A DNA stretch of 39,090 nt from Ruminiclostridium sp. Lineage in GTDB: Bacteria; Bacillota; Clostridia; Oscillospirales; Ruminococcaceae. Where the stretch lies: contig JAGBMA010000109.1 in assembly GCA_017635095.1 (NCBI GenBank), forward strand, positions 1 through 39,090, read 5' to 3'. Below the pieces are notes generated by a model. That model searched no databases. It saw only the letters and a program-made list of their open reading frames with translations, and was not told the DNA's origin. The position numbers and the translations under genes are program-made. Below, in pieces: positions 32,136 through 39,090 of the stretch. Position 1 is the stretch's first letter. Every line of letters begins with the position of its first letter.

Positions 32136-34321
32136 CAAAGGAAGAAAAACTGATAGACGCTATCGGCGACACAAAGGACAAAAACGTGCTTGCCGCAGTG
32201 GGAAACGAAAATGCTGACCCGGAAATGAAGACAGACGTGCATCATGTCGAGTTCAGGGAAGTTCCGAAACTGCCGGAAAAGGATTTGAAGCGTATGCGTA
32301 TCAGGAACGCCATTCTCGGCGGGTTTGCCGCGGCGGCAGTTATCGCGGGCGGTATCGTGCTGTGGAACAGCCTGCAGAATAACACGATCGGGACAAACCC
32401 CGCGCAGCAGTCTTCAACGGAGCCTGTTGTCACGATATATCAGCCGGGCGGAAGCGATGACGTTTCCGTAACTGCGGAAGACCGATTTGAGCAGATAACA
32501 GATACATCTATGCCTCTTCCGTTTGAGTATTATGACTCGCGTTATAACAGTATTTTTCAAGATCTGTGGGTAAATAAATTTACGACAATATCAAACAAAT
32601 TGCTGGAATTATCCGACAATGATAAGGATCTTGAACTAATGAGCAAATTGTCCCAAATACGTTGTGAAACACCATATACTCTTGACGGAAATGACGGCAC
32701 CATGAATCTTTATTGGTGGATGACGGAGCTTGGTCTTACGATTGACAAAGTTTATGATGCGATAGAGAATAATAACGAGTATTATCGTACACGCGAAAAC
32801 TTCAAGGATATGATATATACCGATGAGGAGTTAGCTGCTCTTCGGTCTGAGGACAGGAATAAGATAGCTGAGACTTTCGCCTCGGAATACTGTATTGTTA
32901 TCGGTGAAAATGTATTCTCTCCGAAGTGGCTCTACTATCACACTATTGAGGACTACAGAGCGGCGGGCATTACGCCTGTTATGATGTTCCGCGTGATGAA
33001 CAAATATAAGGAGTTCGAACTTACCGACGAAGCATGGAGAGCATTATGTCAGAAGTTTTATGCTTTCTACTTTGACCTTGACAAAGCCTCTCCCGATGTA
33101 CAAAACGCAATAATCTTCGATGTCCCGGACGATCTGACTTTTGACGACCACGCGTTTGAAATACTCGAAAAATACTTTTATGGCGAATGGGAACCTTCAC
33201 CGGAAAACGAACAGCCTTATGTGACATTGCCTCTGACGTACAGCAAAAGCAGGAACGCACGTTTTCACGGAATAATTGAAACAGACGAGCTATATATACT
33301 GTTATACACATCTTCTGGCGGTGTGGGAGCCTGCTGCATCATCGAAAAGAATGTCCCGGATGTTTTGTATTCAACGGAGCTTGGATTCGGATTCGGAAAT
33401 ACAGTAATGACCACCGGTCTCGACAGTATGACAAAATACTCCGAAAGAAAATCTGAAATACCTGTGCTCGATGTCGGCGGAGAGATAAGCCGTCTGGGTA
33501 TGGAATTCCTTGTTCACAATTATGGCAAGGATTTTGAGCAGCTTTATGACAGTACCCTAAATGAATACAATGTAAGCTTTGAAACCATAGCATTTGAAGA
33601 TGACAGAGGTGATCTATACCTTGCAAACGGATATACATCGTCCGATATAAGACGGTATCTTATTGCAATGTCCGACAATGCCGTAACACTCGGTGTACCG
33701 TATGTAAGAGATCAACAAGTGCTTGCACAGACTCCTGAATATTTCGCGGTAGCATTCACAAAGGACGAAAACGGAGAATGGTCTGTAAGCTATGGCGAAT
33801 TCGACGATGTTTACGCCGATTATCCCGAGTTCACGATATACTCGATCAAGGATACACCGTATGTTGCTGAATTTGAAATGCACGATCTTGAGCTTCGCGG
33901 CTCGTCGCTTCTGTATCAAGGGGGAGTAGTCCGACTTGTGGACGGCGCGGATCATTCAGTCCTCGGTGAAGCTCCGATAAGTACAGGACTTGTGGGACTT
34001 AACGGCTACGTCTGTGGGAAAGATACAACGATAGATTATAATGTTCTTGCGGACGGAGGAGTGCTTATAAGCATTATGCTGGCGACGGAGGGAAAATGGG
34101 TAGTACCGCTGTATTATTACAACGGAGAGAAGCTTGTGAGAGTATCGGAAAGCTCTTCGGGCGGCATAGCGGATTTTCAGGTGAGCGCAAAAGATTGGCT
34201 CGGGATCGAGGACGACAAGATCTATATAACCACCTCCGATGATTATGTAACCGGATATACGATAGACAACGGAGTGCTCACAAAGATAAGCCGTGAGGCT
34301 CCCGCTTATCTGTCGGAATAA
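32132..34321 (+). CDS. Membrane anti-sigma factor (2) with large ectodomain
   Basis: 729 residues. Cytoplasmic part at about 1-54 (MTKEEKLIDAIGDTKDKNVL), membrane segment at about 58-80 (AILGGFAAAAVIAGGIVLW), short linker, then an ectodomain that begins FEQITDTSMPLPFEYYD. Residues about 110-560 align with the second half of the anti-sigma at 35686 (shared FSPKWLYYHTIEDY, FEILEKYFYGEWE and EWSVSYG). The last 150 residues (from YSIKDTPYVAEFEMHDL) have no counterpart there and look beta-rich. No enzymatic motif. It is the likely membrane inhibitor of sigma factor (2), sensing an envelope or external condition. Confidence 0.8.
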   Translation: MTKEEKLIDAIGDTKDKNVLAAVGNENADPEMKTDVHHVEFREVPKLPEKDLKRMRIRNAILGGFAAAAVIAGGIVLWNSLQNNTIGTNPAQQSSTEPVVTIYQPGGSDDVSVTAEDRFEQITDTSMPLPFEYYDSRYNSIFQDLWVNKFTTISNKLLELSDNDKDLELMSKLSQIRCETPYTLDGNDGTMNLYWWMTELGLTIDKVYDAIENNNEYYRTRENFKDMIYTDEELAALRSEDRNKIAETFASEYCIVIGENVFSPKWLYYHTIEDYRAAGITPVMMFRVMNKYKEFELTDEAWRALCQKFYAFYFDLDKASPDVQNAIIFDVPDDLTFDDHAFEILEKYFYGEWEPSPENEQPYVTLPLTYSKSRNARFHGIIETDELYILLYTSSGGVGACCIIEKNVPDVLYSTELGFGFGNTVMTTGLDSMTKYSERKSEIPVLDVGGEISRLGMEFLVHNYGKDFEQLYDSTLNEYNVSFETIAFEDDRGDLYLANGYTSSDIRRYLIAMSDNAVTLGVPYVRDQQVLAQTPEYFAVAFTKDENGEWSVSYGEFDDVYADYPEFTIYSIKDTPYVAEFEMHDLELRGSSLLYQGGVVRLVDGADHSVLGEAPISTGLVGLNGYVCGKDTTIDYNVLADGGVLISIMLATEGKWVVPLYYYNGEKLVRVSESSSGGIADFQVSAKDWLGIEDDKIYITTSDDYVTGYTIDNGVLTKISREAPAYLSE

Positions 34322-34410
34322 ACGAAAACGCGGTGTTTACTACGTCAGGAATAAAGAAGCTTTCAAACATTGTAAGACAGGTACAGCAAAATAAATGATT
34401 GATATGATTT

Positions 34411-34548
34411 AGGCAACACTGCACAAACAGCGTGCGGAGATCGCGAAGTCAGTTAATTTATTAGTGCAGCTTATTTCGCGTCATCGTGCCGCGTTTTGAC
34501 TGCATTAATGCAAGCAAGGTTCGTGCGTCTATTTGCGCGGTATTGCCT
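34411..34548. mobile_element. MITE-like element, complete R2 copy with inverted ends
   Basis: Left end AGGCAACACTGCACAAACAG (from 34411) and right end, read inverted, AGGCAATACCGCGCAAATAG (to 34548) form imperfect terminal repeats that extend about 27 bases. About 136 bases in all, no ORF. Internally CGCGAA and TTCGCG form another inverted pair. Half-copies of the right end are at 3223 and 22804. It lies about 90 bases after the anti-sigma (2) stop. Target-site duplication is not evident. Confidence 0.65.
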
Positions 34549-34838
34549 TTACACTAAATATAAAAGCGTACAGACCTTAAGCCTGTTCGCTTTATAAATA
34601 CAGGTGCGAATCTCTTAATGTTTTTTTCATGATGATTTTCCTTTCTGTCTTTCCATTGTGTTATTCAAGTGGGTTTTGTCCCTCTCGTATATATAAACGG
34701 AAAACAGCGTCAATTTGTGACAGAATATACCGGAAAGAGAAACAATTTGTAGCTTCTTACAAAAAGGCGGCTGGACGTTTGTATAAAACGTCGCATAAAT
34801 AACAGGCGCAAAAGCCCGAAAGCCTGTAAGCGCTACAC

Positions 34839-34960
34839 TCATTCAATTATCATCGAATCGTCAGGCTTTATGGTGCAGTTGCCGATCTGTACCGATGCTA
34901 TGTCAAACGCGTCTATGAGATAATTATTCTGAAATGCCTGCCATACCGGGTTTACGGTTT
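34839..34960 (-). pseudogene. C-terminal remnant of an unrecognised protein
   Basis: On the minus strand a frame of about 39 codons between two stops reads TVNPVWQAFQNNYLIDAFDI and then a Cys/Pro/Asp-containing end, SMIIE. No start codon is available. The amino-acid mix looks protein-like, so this may be the tail of a deleted gene. The rest of the 810-base gap 34322-35131 holds the MITE, a 12-codon start-like piece on the minus strand near 34600-34630 (MKKTLRDSHLYL), and nothing else I can support. Confidence 0.3.
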
Positions 34961-35131
34961 ATGAATACATGACCGGAGGGTAAAGCCAGCAGAAAAAGCA
35001 TCATCGGAATATACCGTGATGCTTTTCTTGCATTTCCTGACGATCTGCGCTATAATATTTCTGAAAATGTGTGACGTTTGGCACCTGTTTCCTGTCATAT
35101 ATATCAGAGTGCCAAAAACGGGAGGGATAAG

Positions 35132-35689
35132 ATGAAGGACTCCGAAATAATAGAACTGTACTTCGCGCGTTCGGAAGACGCTATAACCGAGACTGACAAA
35201 AAGCACGGAGCTTTCTGCCGGTCAATGACCTTCGGCATTCTCGGAAACCGCGAAGACAGCGAGGAATGTGTCAACGATACATATATGAGACTCTGGGAGA
35301 TAATACCGCCGCAGCGACCGGAGAAGTTCCGCGCGTTCATAGCACGTATTGCCCGCAATATCGCACTGAATATGCTCGGTCGTATGTCGGCAAAGAAGCG
35401 GGGCGGCAGATACGGGGCTGTTTATGATGAACTTTCGGAGAGTATTCCCTCGAACGAAAATGTGGAAAAGCGCGTTGATGATAAAGAGCTTTCGGCGCTG
35501 CTCGATAAGTTTCTGCGCTCACTTGACCGCGAAAAGCAGCTTATCTTCTTAAAGCGGTACTGGTATATGCGCACAGTCGCGGAGATAGCCGCCGAAATGA
35601 GTGTCATCGAGAGCAAGGTAAAAATGGTGCTGCACCGTACCCGTGAAAAGCTGCGGGAATATCTGGAAAAGGAGGGCGTGCAGATATGA
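35132..35689 (+). CDS. ECF-type RNA polymerase sigma factor (3)
   Basis: 185 residues; GGGAGG before ATG 35132 decides the start. Region 2: NREDSEECVNDTYMRLWEII and FIARIARNIALNMLG; region 4: VAEIAAEMSVIESKVKMVLH with a Lys-rich final helix ending in KEGVQI. Paralog of sigma (2), including similar upstream DNA (AATATTT.TGAAAA..GTGTGAC). ATGA overlap with its anti-sigma. Confidence 0.93.
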   Translation: MKDSEIIELYFARSEDAITETDKKHGAFCRSMTFGILGNREDSEECVNDTYMRLWEIIPPQRPEKFRAFIARIARNIALNMLGRMSAKKRGGRYGAVYDELSESIPSNENVEKRVDDKELSALLDKFLRSLDREKQLIFLKRYWYMRTVAEIAAEMSVIESKVKMVLHRTREKLREYLEKEGVQI

Positions 35690-37785
35690 ATGAACGAGCA
35701 GACAGGCTTCTGAAAGCTCTTGGAAACATCGGAGAAGACCTGATAGACAAAGCTGCACCCGTTTATCCCGCTGACAGCGGAGCAGGCGGGAGTGTTCGGA
35801 AAGTTGCTACCGCGATATATGAACCGGAAGTGAAGATAACAAAGAAAGACCTGCGGATATATTGGATAACCCGTGCGCTCGGTATGGCGGCGGTTGCCGC
35901 GCTGATAGTCGGTGCAGTTGTTCTTCTGGTGCAGAACTGGGATAAGATAGCGGTGAGCGGAGGCGAAAGACCGGGAACAATTGTGAAATATATTGACGAA
36001 CTTCCCGATATAAGCGAAGCATACGGAAAGACGATAGAATTCAGCGACGCGTCTGTAAGGTTTTCATCGGTCGCGTATGACGGAACAAGGCTGAATACGA
36101 ATTTTTATTTGCTGTACAAAGGCAATGATGAGTTTTATTCACCTGCTCTCTGGATAAATGTTGAGGGTGCGGAGCATGGTGACCCCTCCTGCGGAATAAA
36201 TCCTGTTATGGAAGCGGACAGCTATGATTATCTTATTCAAAGTTCTGTTCCTGTTGATCTTGAACCGGGTAAGTCTTACGCGATAAACATAGTATATAAG
36301 GGCAGCGGAAACCGTGAAAACGATACTCAGAAGTACAGATTTAACTGCCCGGATATTCCGGTGGTAACTGCGGTAACCACAACAAATGATCCGTATCTCA
36401 CATCTGCTGTGGAGCCGCTGATAGAGCCTGCCGAAGCCGACACCTTTGAGCAGATAACCGATACATCTATGCCGGAGCCTTTCGCAGTGAATGAAAATCC
36501 CACTGTATATGGCGGTACAGACGGCTGGCACGATAATTTCTACGATCTATGGAAGAAAGATTTCTATGCGATAGACGAAAGGCTTCAGGAGCTTGCAGGC
36601 TTTGAACGCGCCTCTGAAATAATAGCCGGATATAAAGCCGAAGAATCTGCCGATAATGAAGCGGGCAATATCACCCGTTATAAGCTCGATGATACGCAGA
36701 ACCGATATCGTTTTATCATGGACGCAGGACTGTCCGCAGAGGAGGTGGAACGTGCCCTGAGAGGAACAGACAATACTCGCGGAGGAATGGTCGATCCCGA
36801 TATTCTTGTCACGTTTGCTTCAAAAGAAGAAACTGTCAAGGAGCATATGACTGACTATTGCATAGCGGTGGGTGAATATGTATTCTCTCCGAAGTGGCTT
36901 TACTATCACACTATTGAGGACTACAAAGCAGCAGGCATAGACCCGTATTCCATGCACTCACTGCTTGAAAAGTACAGCGAACTCGGGCTTTCCGAAGAAG
37001 CTTGGAGAGCATTCCGTAGGAAGCTGATACTTTACGCTTACAGTGAAATGTACCCTGAGAAAGACCGGGTATATACCTACGAGCTTGATACTTCCGAGCC
37101 CCTCGGAGATGATGCTTTCAGGATATTTGAGGATATGTTCTGCGGAGAATGGGAATATGCAGGCAAATATGACCACCACGACGCATCATTCGATATGACT
37201 TACGGCGGCACTTCGTTCAAGTTCGGAAGGATATTCGGGATTTTTGAAACAGATGAAATATATGTTATCCGTTACAACGACGGCGGCGGGGTTCTTATGT
37301 GCTTCGTAATAGAGAAAAGTTCTCCGGATATAATGTATAACACAGATGTGCTCACAAGTCTCGGAGGTATAGAAGAAATAAAGCTCGGTGACGATGAATG
37401 GGTGAAATATATCAACCGCAAGCCAGCCGCAGCGGAGCTGAAACCGGGCGACCTGAGCATTCCCGGACTTACATATCTTTTCCATTTGTACGGCAGTGAT
37501 TTTGAGGATTATTACCGCGCCGTTATTGAACGTGACAGCTATCAGAGCATAAGTGAAGATGAAAACCTCTACATAGGCAACGGTCATATTCTCGATGATT
37601 TCTGGCAGTACCTTGTTGATATGTCTGAGAACAGTGTGGTTCTTGCTCTTCCTTATGTTCACGATACCCAGACTGCACATCAGACCCCGGTCTATTATGA
37701 GCTTACATTCACAAAGGACGAGAGCGGTGAATGGTCGGTAACTTATAACCGTAGTGGAGAAGTTTACGAAAGAGCAGATTATTGA
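35686..37785 (+). CDS. Membrane anti-sigma factor (3), mosaic ectodomain
   Basis: 699 residues. Cytoplasmic part at about 1-62, membrane segment at about 65-88 (ALGMAAVAALIVGAVVLLVQ). Ectodomain part 1 at about 105-240 (YGKTIEFSDASVRFSSVAYD) matches the DUF4179-like part of anti-sigma (1) and is absent from (2). Part 2 at about 250-690 starts FEQITDTSMPEPF and matches anti-sigma (2), including EYVFSPKWLYYHTIEDYKAA and WSVTYNRSGEVY, where the protein ends about 150 residues earlier than (2). No enzymatic motif. Likely inhibitor of sigma (3). The domain make-up is a hybrid of the other two. Confidence 0.82.
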   Translation: MNERADRLLKALGNIGEDLIDKAAPVYPADSGAGGSVRKVATAIYEPEVKITKKDLRIYWITRALGMAAVAALIVGAVVLLVQNWDKIAVSGGERPGTIVKYIDELPDISEAYGKTIEFSDASVRFSSVAYDGTRLNTNFYLLYKGNDEFYSPALWINVEGAEHGDPSCGINPVMEADSYDYLIQSSVPVDLEPGKSYAINIVYKGSGNRENDTQKYRFNCPDIPVVTAVTTTNDPYLTSAVEPLIEPAEADTFEQITDTSMPEPFAVNENPTVYGGTDGWHDNFYDLWKKDFYAIDERLQELAGFERASEIIAGYKAEESADNEAGNITRYKLDDTQNRYRFIMDAGLSAEEVERALRGTDNTRGGMVDPDILVTFASKEETVKEHMTDYCIAVGEYVFSPKWLYYHTIEDYKAAGIDPYSMHSLLEKYSELGLSEEAWRAFRRKLILYAYSEMYPEKDRVYTYELDTSEPLGDDAFRIFEDMFCGEWEYAGKYDHHDASFDMTYGGTSFKFGRIFGIFETDEIYVIRYNDGGGVLMCFVIEKSSPDIMYNTDVLTSLGGIEEIKLGDDEWVKYINRKPAAAELKPGDLSIPGLTYLFHLYGSDFEDYYRAVIERDSYQSISEDENLYIGNGHILDDFWQYLVDMSENSVVLALPYVHDTQTAHQTPVYYELTFTKDESGEWSVTYNRSGEVYERADY

Positions 37786-37873
37786 TACATATTAGCAGTA
37801 AATGCCCCCTCAAAGATTTCTTTTTGCGTGCGTCATGCACGGTTTCGGAAAACTTCATTAGGTTTATACAAAG

Positions 37874-37907
37874 CAAGCGCACAGGCTTCGGCTCGTGCGC
37901 TTGTTTT
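37874..37907 (+). terminator. Terminator of the third sigma/anti-sigma operon
   Basis: CAAGCGCAC (37874-37882) pairs with GTGCGCTTG (37895-37903), with a TTCG at the tip, followed by TTTTG. Its GGCTTCGGCTC core is the same as in the terminator at 31451. Confidence 0.85.
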
Positions 37908-37963
37908 GCACAATATAAAAGAATTCAGAAAAAATAACAACAATAGCGGTCTTTTTAGTCCTT

Positions 37964-38080
37964 TTGTCAGATCGCTGTTTGTTGTGTTATAATCAACCAT
38001 GGTGCAATTATCTTCTTCGGTACATGATTTTGACTGTTATCATTGTACCATATTGGAAATGATATTGCACTATTGTTTTT
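37964..38080 (+). ncRNA. Candidate small hairpin RNA with its own promoter
   Basis: TTGTCA (37964-37969), 18 bases, TATAAT (37988-37993). The expected start near 38000 coincides with the base of a long imperfect hairpin: GTGCAAT (38002-38008) pairs with ATTGCAC (38064-38070), and inside GGTACATGAT pairs with ATCATTGTACC (one bulge). TATTGTTTTT follows directly, like a terminator tail. A 59-codon open frame from 37999 crosses it but begins only six bases after the -10 and has no ribosome site. Confidence 0.45.
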
Positions 38081-38180
38081 GGCTTGTTTTCAAAATACTA
38101 TTTGCCGCAAGTCATTTATTCATCTGCTTTTTTCAGCTTTTTATGGTTTATGTTTCGGGGATACTTAAAATATTATAGGG

Positions 38181-38380
38181 TAGACTAATTCACGCTTTTG
38201 TGATATAATATACGATAAGGCGCTCAGGAGCATATATGAAGGTCTGCACCCGGTAAAGCATATAAGGCTGTAAACCGATATTTCTTCGCTGCCTTTTATT
38301 GTGTCGGTCCTGGCGCTATGACTCCCTATTTCAAAGATCATTAAGATCAACATCTTTAAAAAACGCAATACAATATAACA
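38181..38380 (+). ncRNA. Conserved promoter-proximal element, candidate RNA (copy B)
   Basis: Promoter-like TAGACT (38181-38186), 17 bases, TATAAT (38204-38209), then the block from GCATATATGAA through TTTCTTCGCTGC and TTTCAAAGATC to CAATACAATATAACAG, matching 8003-8160 without gaps over 114 bases. Here no gene follows directly; after about 20 bases comes an R1 repeat, whose AACC...GGTTTTTT could end the transcript. This suggests the RNA may be free-standing. Confidence 0.5.
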
Positions 38381-38607
38381 GGGAACCGCTCAAATTGGTT
38401 TTTTAGAGGTTCCCTTAATTCCTTGACGATACGACAGATGTTTTGACAGACAGCATTTTTGTTTCTCAGCGTAATGGTGATAACAAGCAGATCGCCGTAG
38501 ATCTGAGTACGCCGGTATGCTTGTGTTCTGCCAAGATCTATTTGTGATAAGATTTTTCGTTCGGGCAGCATGATGACATAATTATACAGGCTTTTCACCA
38601 AATGCAA
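38356..38607 (-). pseudogene. Possible gene remnant running into an R1 repeat
   Basis: A minus-strand frame reads MLPERKILSQIDLGRTQAYR and continues with a regular pattern (DLLVITITLRNKNAVCQNIC), then enters the R1 repeat (KELREPLKNQFERFP is repeat-encoded). The first part looks protein-like, the end does not, so this may be a gene truncated by the repeat. It has no clear ribosome site and its start region overlaps the upstream region of the gene at 38645. Family not recognised. Confidence 0.25.
38384..38428 (+). repeat. R1 repeat copy with internal hairpin
   Basis: CTCAAATTGGTTTTTTAGAG then GTTCCCTTAA and TTCCTTG, the same order as at 110-155. Core TTTTTAGAGGTTCCC at 38400-38414. Preceded by GGGAACC, which is inverted to GGTTCCC. 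Confidence 0.7.
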
Positions 38608-38644
38608 TTATAAAACACCGAAACAGAACGATCGGAGGATACAT

Positions 38645-38902
38645 ATGATAAAGAAACTCAAAAACAAAATTGTAATAATTGAATTGATTTTTGCAATAGC
38701 AACAGCCGTGGCCCTTATGAATACCGAGGGAAGCACAGTAAAATTTGTTGATATAAACGGATATGAAGCGTTTTATTATATTGCGCATGAAACCGTACAT
38801 TGTCTGACATGGGATAATGGGGATTATCTGTTTGAATTTGACTTTGCAGGTATCGACTATGAGACCGGAATAAAAATTGCGGAGTCGATCAGGAAAGTGT
38901 AA
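38645..38902 (+). CDS. Small membrane-anchored or secreted protein, unknown function
   Basis: 85 residues; GGAGG seven bases before the ATG. A basic start (MIKKLKNK) and one hydrophobic segment at about 9-25 are followed by a 55-residue outside part with YEAFYYIAHETVHCLTWDNG and an acidic-aromatic stretch (YLFEFDFAGIDYETG). It could be a type II membrane protein or have an uncleaved signal. Family not recognised. It lies alone between two inverted R1 copies (38400 and 38914). Confidence 0.7.
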   Translation: MIKKLKNKIVIIELIFAIATAVALMNTEGSTVKFVDINGYEAFYYIAHETVHCLTWDNGDYLFEFDFAGIDYETGIKIAESIRKV

Positions 38903-38910
38903 GGCGTTGT

Positions 38911-39090
38911 TAAGGGAACCTCTAAAAACCCATTTGAGAGAAAAAGAAGTGCTTGCACCAACTGCTTCGTCAAGTCTCCTCACCTTGCGTGGTCTCCCCG
39001 GCAGCGGGGAGGTGTCGAGCTTGCGAGACAGAGGGGCTGACCGACAGACCAGCAAGCTTTCGGAGCCTTTCCTTGCATTTGGCGCCAGAG
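38911..39090 (+). repeat. Extended R1 repeat copy (right window edge)
   Basis: TAAGGGAACCTCTAAAAACC then CATTTGAGAGAAAAAGA, a GTCAA/CTCCT/ACC block, an inverted CTCCCCG/CGGGGAG pair near 38993-39011 and a TTTCCTTGCAT block. It corresponds to the inverse of 1-145: the first 38 bases differ at one position by hand alignment. It probably continues outside the window. Confidence 0.7.

Noticed and set aside
37999-38178. 59-residue hydrophobic peptide starting just after the TATAAT at 37988
   Set aside because: No ribosome site, start only six bases after the -10, composition explained by T-rich DNA, and the region folds as a hairpin.
1-39090. tRNA or rRNA genes
   Set aside because: I saw no cloverleaf with the T-arm GTTCGA pattern or any rRNA-like stretch by eye; a dedicated scan was not possible.

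Overview
The window looks like a chromosome segment from a Gram-positive, low-to-mid GC gut Firmicute, most likely a Ruminococcus-like member of the Oscillospiraceae. The reasons are: AGGAGG-type ribosome binding sites and TTGACA/TATAAT promoters throughout; NPxTG cell-wall sorting signals; a lipoprotein glycoside hydrolase with a Thr-rich linker; SpoIIE/RsbW-type partner switching; and LytTR/DUF3021, ECF-transporter and HIT genes. TGA is used as an ordinary stop by several genes, so the code is standard. All identifications are read by eye from sequence; no search was run.

Layout. 1-3.3 kb: a secreted C1 (papain-like) protease whose NPATG sorting signal is cut off by an in-frame TGA. 3.3-4.5 kb: an AT-rich orphan gene and a small membrane protein. 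4.6-13.9 kb: a signalling block. Two minus-strand kinase-fold fusions (RSH-type HD + APH-like; STAS + APH-like) lie beside a plus-strand operon: STAS protein, MATE transporter with a degenerate RsbW-like tail, GH3-family amido synthetase, SpoIIE phosphatase with an extracytoplasmic sensor, and an intact RsbW-like kinase. No sigma factor is in the block. 14.1-16.0 kb: a wall-anchored 5'-nucleotidase. 16.2-22.1 kb: an 87-residue protein, an FtsX-type permease, its ATPase, a 98-bp tandem repeat array, and an OmpR-type regulator with its histidine kinase. 22.3-25.2 kb: a HIT protein followed by broken genes (response regulator, phage-like remnant, ABC exporter, EcfT). 25.3-26.8 kb: LytTR/DUF3021/small membrane protein operon. 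27.0-37.8 kb: three ECF sigma factor/membrane anti-sigma pairs with mosaic ectodomains, with a GH5 lipoprotein between the first two. 37.8-39.1 kb: RNA-like elements, repeats and a small membrane-anchored protein.

How the genes may work together. In the 8.2-13.9 kb operon the classical logic would be that the SpoIIE phosphatase senses an extracellular cue and dephosphorylates the STAS protein, while the RsbW-like kinase rephosphorylates it. The transporter-borne RsbW-like tail suggests that the STAS protein controls or reads a membrane transporter, and GH3 could supply the conjugate that is exported. This circuit is inference and is the best candidate here for an undescribed system.

Non-coding structure is rich: a 150-bp promoter-linked element present twice, a separate promoter-hairpin-T-run unit, two dispersed short repeat families (one forming a complete 136-bp element with inverted ends), the 98-bp array, and long inverted repeat copies at both window edges.
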